Of a stretch of DNA of 9,112 nt, positions 7,045 to 9,112 are shown one piece after another. Both the position numbers and the translations under genes were made by a program. Position 1 is the first letter of the stretch. Each line of letters opens with the position of its first letter. The notes under the pieces were generated by a model. It ran no database searches. It was not told the origin of the DNA and was given only the letters and a program-made list of their open reading frames with translations. The DNA comes from Lentisphaerota bacterium (GTDB lineage: Bacteria; Verrucomicrobiota; Lentisphaeria; Oligosphaerales; Oligosphaeraceae): NCBI GenBank assembly GCA_012800625.1, contig JAAZIY010000093.1, positions 1 to 9,112 on the forward strand. The letters run 5' to 3'.

Positions 7045-7764
7045 ATGACAAAACAAGAAAAAATTGCAAAATTACGCCAGGAATATCCGCGCAGTGCCAG
7101 GTTGCGCGCCAAGATACTGCATTGGCGCCGTGAGTTTCACCGCAGCCGTGGCGAGGAGTGGGCCAACGCCATAAGCCATTTGCTCGGCACTGTGTTTGGC
7201 ATCGTGGCTTTGGTGCTGCTCTGTATTTGGTCGGCACTGTATGCCGGCCCAAAAGCCATAGTCAGCAGCGCCATTTTTGGCGCCAGCCTGATAATCCTGT
7301 ATAATAGCTCTACGCTCTATCACGCTCTGAAAAGCCACCGCAGCAAAGCGGTTTTTCAGGTTTTCGATCATATCAGCATCTACCTGCTCATCGCCGGCAC
7401 ATACACCCCCTTTGCACTGCTCAGCGTGCAAGGCGCCCAGGGCTGGACGCTGTTCGGCATGATCTGGGGACTGGCACTCTTCGGCGTGCTGCTGGAAACC
7501 CTACTACGGCGATGGCAGCGCTGGTCACTGCTGGTCTACCTATGCATGGGATGGCTAGTCGTCTTCTTCTTCAGAGCCTTGCTCAGCAATATCAGCACAC
7601 CGGCACTCACCATGCTGGTCATCGGCGGAGTCTCATACACCGTGGGAGTCATCTTCTATGTCATGGACAAAGTGCCCTACATGCATACCATCTGGCACTT
7701 TTTTGTACTGGGCGGCAGCGTCTGCCACTGGGTCTCAGTGAACTTCTTCGTGATTACGCCCTGA
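7045..7764 (+). CDS. Haemolysin III / YqfA family seven-helix membrane protein
   Basis: A 239-residue inner-membrane protein of the haemolysin III branch of the PAQR (adiponectin/progestin receptor-like) superfamily. About seven hydrophobic segments lie near residues 44-66, 71-92, 105-127, 133-152, 160-178, 185-205 and 214-236. Family motifs are EEWANAISHLLG (37-48), SSTLYHAL (88-95), DHISIYLLIAGTYTPFALL (108-126) and HTIWHFFVLGGSVCHW (214-229). The histidines of the LYH and HxxxH...H motifs, which bind metal in PAQR structures, are kept. Residues 1-36 form a basic, lysine/arginine-rich cytoplasmic extension that seems longer than in YqfA. The physiological role of bacterial members is poorly defined; the haemolysin name does not imply a toxin. 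The gene starts 64 bp after the preceding gene with no obvious Shine-Dalgarno sequence. Confidence 0.93.
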   Translation: MTKQEKIAKLRQEYPRSARLRAKILHWRREFHRSRGEEWANAISHLLGTVFGIVALVLLCIWSALYAGPKAIVSSAIFGASLIILYNSSTLYHALKSHRSKAVFQVFDHISIYLLIAGTYTPFALLSVQGAQGWTLFGMIWGLALFGVLLETLLRRWQRWSLLVYLCMGWLVVFFFRALLSNISTPALTMLVIGGVSYTVGVIFYVMDKVPYMHTIWHFFVLGGSVCHWVSVNFFVITP

Positions 7765-7821
7765 ATTGCCTTCGTGTGCCTTAGTGTCTCTTCGTGTCCT
7801 CTCCCTTCGTGTTTCAAGGGC
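7758..7821 (+). repeat. Second 10-bp-period repeat block with imperfect inverted flanks
   Basis: Decamers CTTCGTGTGC, CTTAGTGTCT and CTTCGTGTCC run without gap from 7770 to 7799. After a 5-nt spacer a fourth unit, CTTCGTGTTT, lies at 7805-7814. The flanks GCCCTGAA (7758-7765, overlapping the haemolysin III stop codon) and TTCAAGGGC (7813-7821) are complementary with one bulged base. Block size (64 nt), unit order and arm sequence parallel the block at 4970-5033. The whole gap between the two genes consists of this element, and its right arm contributes the ribosome binding site of the methyltransferase gene. Confidence 0.75.
7816..7820 (+). promoter_or_regulatory. Ribosome binding site for the SpoU methyltransferase gene
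   Basis: AAGGG ends 6 nt before ATG 7827 and supports that start over the in-frame GTG at 7794. It lies inside the right inverted arm of the repeat block, so folding of the arms could hide it from ribosomes; that regulatory idea is inference. Confidence 0.5.
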
Positions 7822-7826
7822 TTCTC

Positions 7827-8603
7827 ATGTCACTTTCGCGCTGGCAAAAGCATATAGTCCAATTACGCAGTAGGCATCTGCGCAAGAAGTCGCCTTATTT
7901 CCTGGCAGAAGGGCTGCGCTGCTGTTTCGAGGCCTTGCGCCTCCGCCCCGACTGGCTCGAGGCAGTCATTTGCCTGGAATCACTCCCGCAACAAGCTGCG
8001 GCAGGCCCCTTCTTCACAGCTCTTGCAGCTGCCGGGATCGAGCCAGTCTGCGTCTCCGAACGCCAGTTTTCCGACTTGGCGATCACTGAGACCCCGCAGG
8101 GCCTGCTTTGCCTGTTAAGGCGCCCAGCCCCGCTTGAACTCTCTTTGCCCCTGCCATTCTGCCTGATTTTGGACCAGCTGCGCGAACCTGGCAATGTAGG
8201 CAGCATTTTGCGCAGCGCCTGGGCGGTGGGTCTCAAGTCGGTCTGGCTTACCAACGGCAGTGTTGACGTATACGCCCCCAAGGTCATCCGGGCCGGCATG
8301 GGAGCACAATTTGCCTTGGACATGAGTTACCTGCCCGACCTGGAGCAGGCAGTCAAACAATTCAAGCGTCTGGGTGGCAAACAAATTTGGTGCGCTATGC
8401 CAAATGCCCAAAAAAGTCTCTTCGAGGAGGACTTTTGCCTGCTCCAAGGCGCTCTGGTCATAGGCAACGAAGCCCTCGGCGTCAGTCAGCCCGAGCTGGG
8501 ACAGGCCATTGGCATACCCATGCCCGGCCCAGCTGAATCGCTTAACGCCGCACAGGCCACAACCGTCTTCCTCTTCGATGCCCTGAGACGCGGTATCCTG
8601 TAA
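7827..8603 (+). CDS. SpoU/TrmH-family RNA 2'-O-ribose methyltransferase
   Basis: A 258-residue cytoplasmic enzyme expected to transfer a methyl group from S-adenosylmethionine to a ribose 2'-OH in rRNA or tRNA. The N-terminal part (about 1-95, with QLRSRHLRKKSPYFLAEG) fits the L30e-like substrate-binding domain of RlmB/TrmH-type proteins. The SPOUT knot domain carries motif 1 DQLREPGNVGSILRSA (116-131, Asn123 and Arg129), motif 2 VIGNEALGVS (211-220) and motif 3 IPMPGPAESLNAAQA (230-244). All three are intact, so it should be active and dimeric like its relatives. The target nucleotide cannot be told from sequence. I placed the start at ATG 7827, which has an AAGGG ribosome binding site; an upstream GTG at 7794 would translate the decamer repeat. 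It is the last gene visible and is followed by a terminator-like hairpin. Confidence 0.95.
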   Translation: MSLSRWQKHIVQLRSRHLRKKSPYFLAEGLRCCFEALRLRPDWLEAVICLESLPQQAAAGPFFTALAAAGIEPVCVSERQFSDLAITETPQGLLCLLRRPAPLELSLPLPFCLILDQLREPGNVGSILRSAWAVGLKSVWLTNGSVDVYAPKVIRAGMGAQFALDMSYLPDLEQAVKQFKRLGGKQIWCAMPNAQKSLFEEDFCLLQGALVIGNEALGVSQPELGQAIGIPMPGPAESLNAAQATTVFLFDALRRGIL

Positions 8604-8661
8604 CAGCAGACCCCGTCCAAAAAGGGCATAACGCAGAAAGGCCGTTTGTGGCGCCCCTACA

Positions 8662-8686
8662 GGCCGCCGGATTCAGGCGGGCTTTT
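8662..8686 (+). terminator. Candidate rho-independent terminator after the methyltransferase gene
   Basis: CCGCC (8664-8668) and GGCGG (8676-8680) form a 5-bp GC stem around the loop GGATTCA, followed by GC and four T residues (8683-8686). It lies about 60 bp after the stop codon at 8603. The T-run is short, so termination may be weak, and the hairpin may instead be the left edge of the repeat that follows. Confidence 0.45.
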
Positions 8687-8753
8687 ACCCAGAGTGACGC
8701 TCGGCCTGCGGCCTCGCTTACCCTGGGCTACATTAGATTGCCCCTTTGGGGCA
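8687..8753 (+). repeat. Palindromic interspersed repeat (two hairpins)
   Basis: The first hairpin (8687-8729) has imperfect outer arms ACCCAGAGTGACGC and GCTTACCCTGGGCT, and a core GGCC-TGC-GGCC. The second (8739-8753) is a perfect 6-bp stem, TGCCCC-TTT-GGGGCA. The order 'ACCCAG...CCCTGGGCTA' then 'GCCCCTTTGGGGC' resembles an interspersed repeat I remember from many PVC genomes. That recollection is unverified; the hairpins are visible directly. Confidence 0.6.
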
Positions 8754-8858
8754 CCAAATGGACTTAATCGCAGAGAAACATTAGATTTTCTTCCAAAACC
8801 TGCGTTTTTCAGAGGAATTTTGCTTTTGTGGGTAACCTACCAGAGCCAATACAACTGG

Positions 8859-8886
8859 CAAAATCAGAATCATCTGATGAATTTTG
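8859..8886. repeat. AT-rich imperfect inverted repeat
   Basis: CAAAATCAGA (8859-8868) and TCTGATGAATTTTG (8873-8886) are complementary apart from a 4-nt bulge, with a 4-nt loop ATCA. No adjacent gene makes its role evident. Confidence 0.4.
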
Positions 8887-8945
8887 TCGCAGAAACGAGC
8901 CATTTTGTCCCTTAGAAAAATCCGCTGCAAAACAGCGTATATACT

Positions 8946-8990
8946 TGCGCCGTAGGCGCATAACCATGCTACTACCCCAGGCTTCAGCCT
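8946..8990. repeat. Second palindromic module
   Basis: A perfect 6-bp stem TGCGCC-GTA-GGCGCA (8946-8960) is followed by a smaller hairpin AGGC-TTCA-GCCT (8979-8990). The spacing and GC content resemble a compact repeat unit distinct from the one at 8687-8753. Confidence 0.5.
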
Positions 8991-9059
8991 ATTGGCGCTA
9001 ACTTAACAGTTTTTAAAGAAGAATCAAGGAAAAAACCATTGTTAAAAGTTCTAGGTAAA

Positions 9060-9077
9060 CACTTGCTATGCAAGGTG
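9060..9077. repeat. Short hairpin near the window end
   Basis: CACTTGC-TAT-GCAAGGTG forms a seven-pair stem with one bulged G and a three-base loop. It lies just before the terminator-like hairpin. Its role is unknown. Confidence 0.3.
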
Positions 9078-9084
9078 TCATCCT

Positions 9085-9110
9085 AAACAGGGGCGCGAAG
9101 CGCCTGTTTT
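9085..9110. terminator. Terminator-like hairpin, possibly bidirectional
   Basis: AAACAGGGGCGC (9085-9096) and GCGCCTGTTT (9100-9109) pair around a short GAA loop with a two-G bulge. A TTTT run closes the right side and an A-run opens the left, so it could terminate transcription on either strand. No gene directly upstream on the + strand explains it. It may serve a - strand gene beyond the window, or be part of the repeat-rich tail. Confidence 0.4.
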
Positions 9111-9112
9111 AA

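Larger units (their letters stand above)
8604..9112. other. Non-coding, hairpin-rich intergenic region
   Basis: About 510 bp with no credible gene on either strand. GC-rich palindromic modules (8662-8753, 8946-8990 and 9085-9110) are separated by AT-richer DNA (about 8760-8940 and 9000-9085). The one longer open frame (8646-8915) simply translates the palindromic repeat and lacks a ribosome binding site. The decamer ACATTAGATT occurs twice (8730-8739 and 8778-8787). No tRNA, rRNA or CRISPR pattern is seen. The region looks like an accumulation site for small interspersed repeats. Confidence 0.7.

Noticed and set aside
7794..7826. GTG at 7794 as the start of the methyltransferase
   Set aside because: It lies inside the decamer repeat and lacks a ribosome binding site, while ATG 7827 has AAGGG at good spacing.
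8646..8915. 89-residue open frame in the 3' tail
   Set aside because: It translates the palindromic repeat, has no ribosome binding site, and its second half is AT-rich sequence without recognisable domains.

Overview
The window is a gene-dense bacterial chromosome segment with all six recognisable genes on the + strand. The genes are GC-rich. A PVC-superphylum bacterium, perhaps close to Lentisphaerota, is the best guess. This rests on the divergent ftsA/ftsZ pair and on the palindromic intergenic repeats in the 3' tail, which resemble repeats I remember from Planctomycetes, Verrucomicrobia and Lentisphaerae. It is an inference from memory, not a search result.

Layout: the 3' part of mfd (transcription-repair coupling factor, nt 1-2711, its true start upstream of the window); a 121-bp gap with an AT-rich near-palindrome; a full-length but divergent ftsA (2833-4101); a 256-residue FtsZ-like gene (4161-4931); a bifunctional class II aldolase/short-chain dehydrogenase (5070-6980); a haemolysin III/YqfA-type seven-helix membrane protein (7045-7764); a SpoU-family RNA ribose methyltransferase (7827-8603); and about 510 bp of non-coding, hairpin-rich DNA (8604-9112).

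The most striking content is the ftsA/FtsZ-like pair. The second protein has a recognisable FtsZ nucleotide-binding half and ends in a good match to the FtsZ C-terminal conserved peptide (LDLPSCQR against the usual LDIPAFLR). The whole C-terminal activation domain and T7 catalytic loop between these parts is missing, and the T3, T4, T5 and T6 loops are altered. It looks like an FtsZ reduced to a nucleotide-fold module plus an FtsA-docking tail, beside an FtsA that keeps its C-terminal amphipathic membrane helix. Whether it is a working pseudo-tubulin, a regulator of another FtsZ, or a decaying gene cannot be decided from this window.

A second theme is a family of intergenic repeats with a strict 10-bp period (CTTCGTGTCT-like units). 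They lie after the FtsZ-like gene and after the haemolysin III gene, with an eroded copy between ftsA and the FtsZ-like gene. The two clear blocks are flanked by inverted arms of GCCCT/AGGGC type. The other genes are ordinary housekeeping or metabolic genes with intact motifs, and they show no functional link to each other beyond being co-directional.
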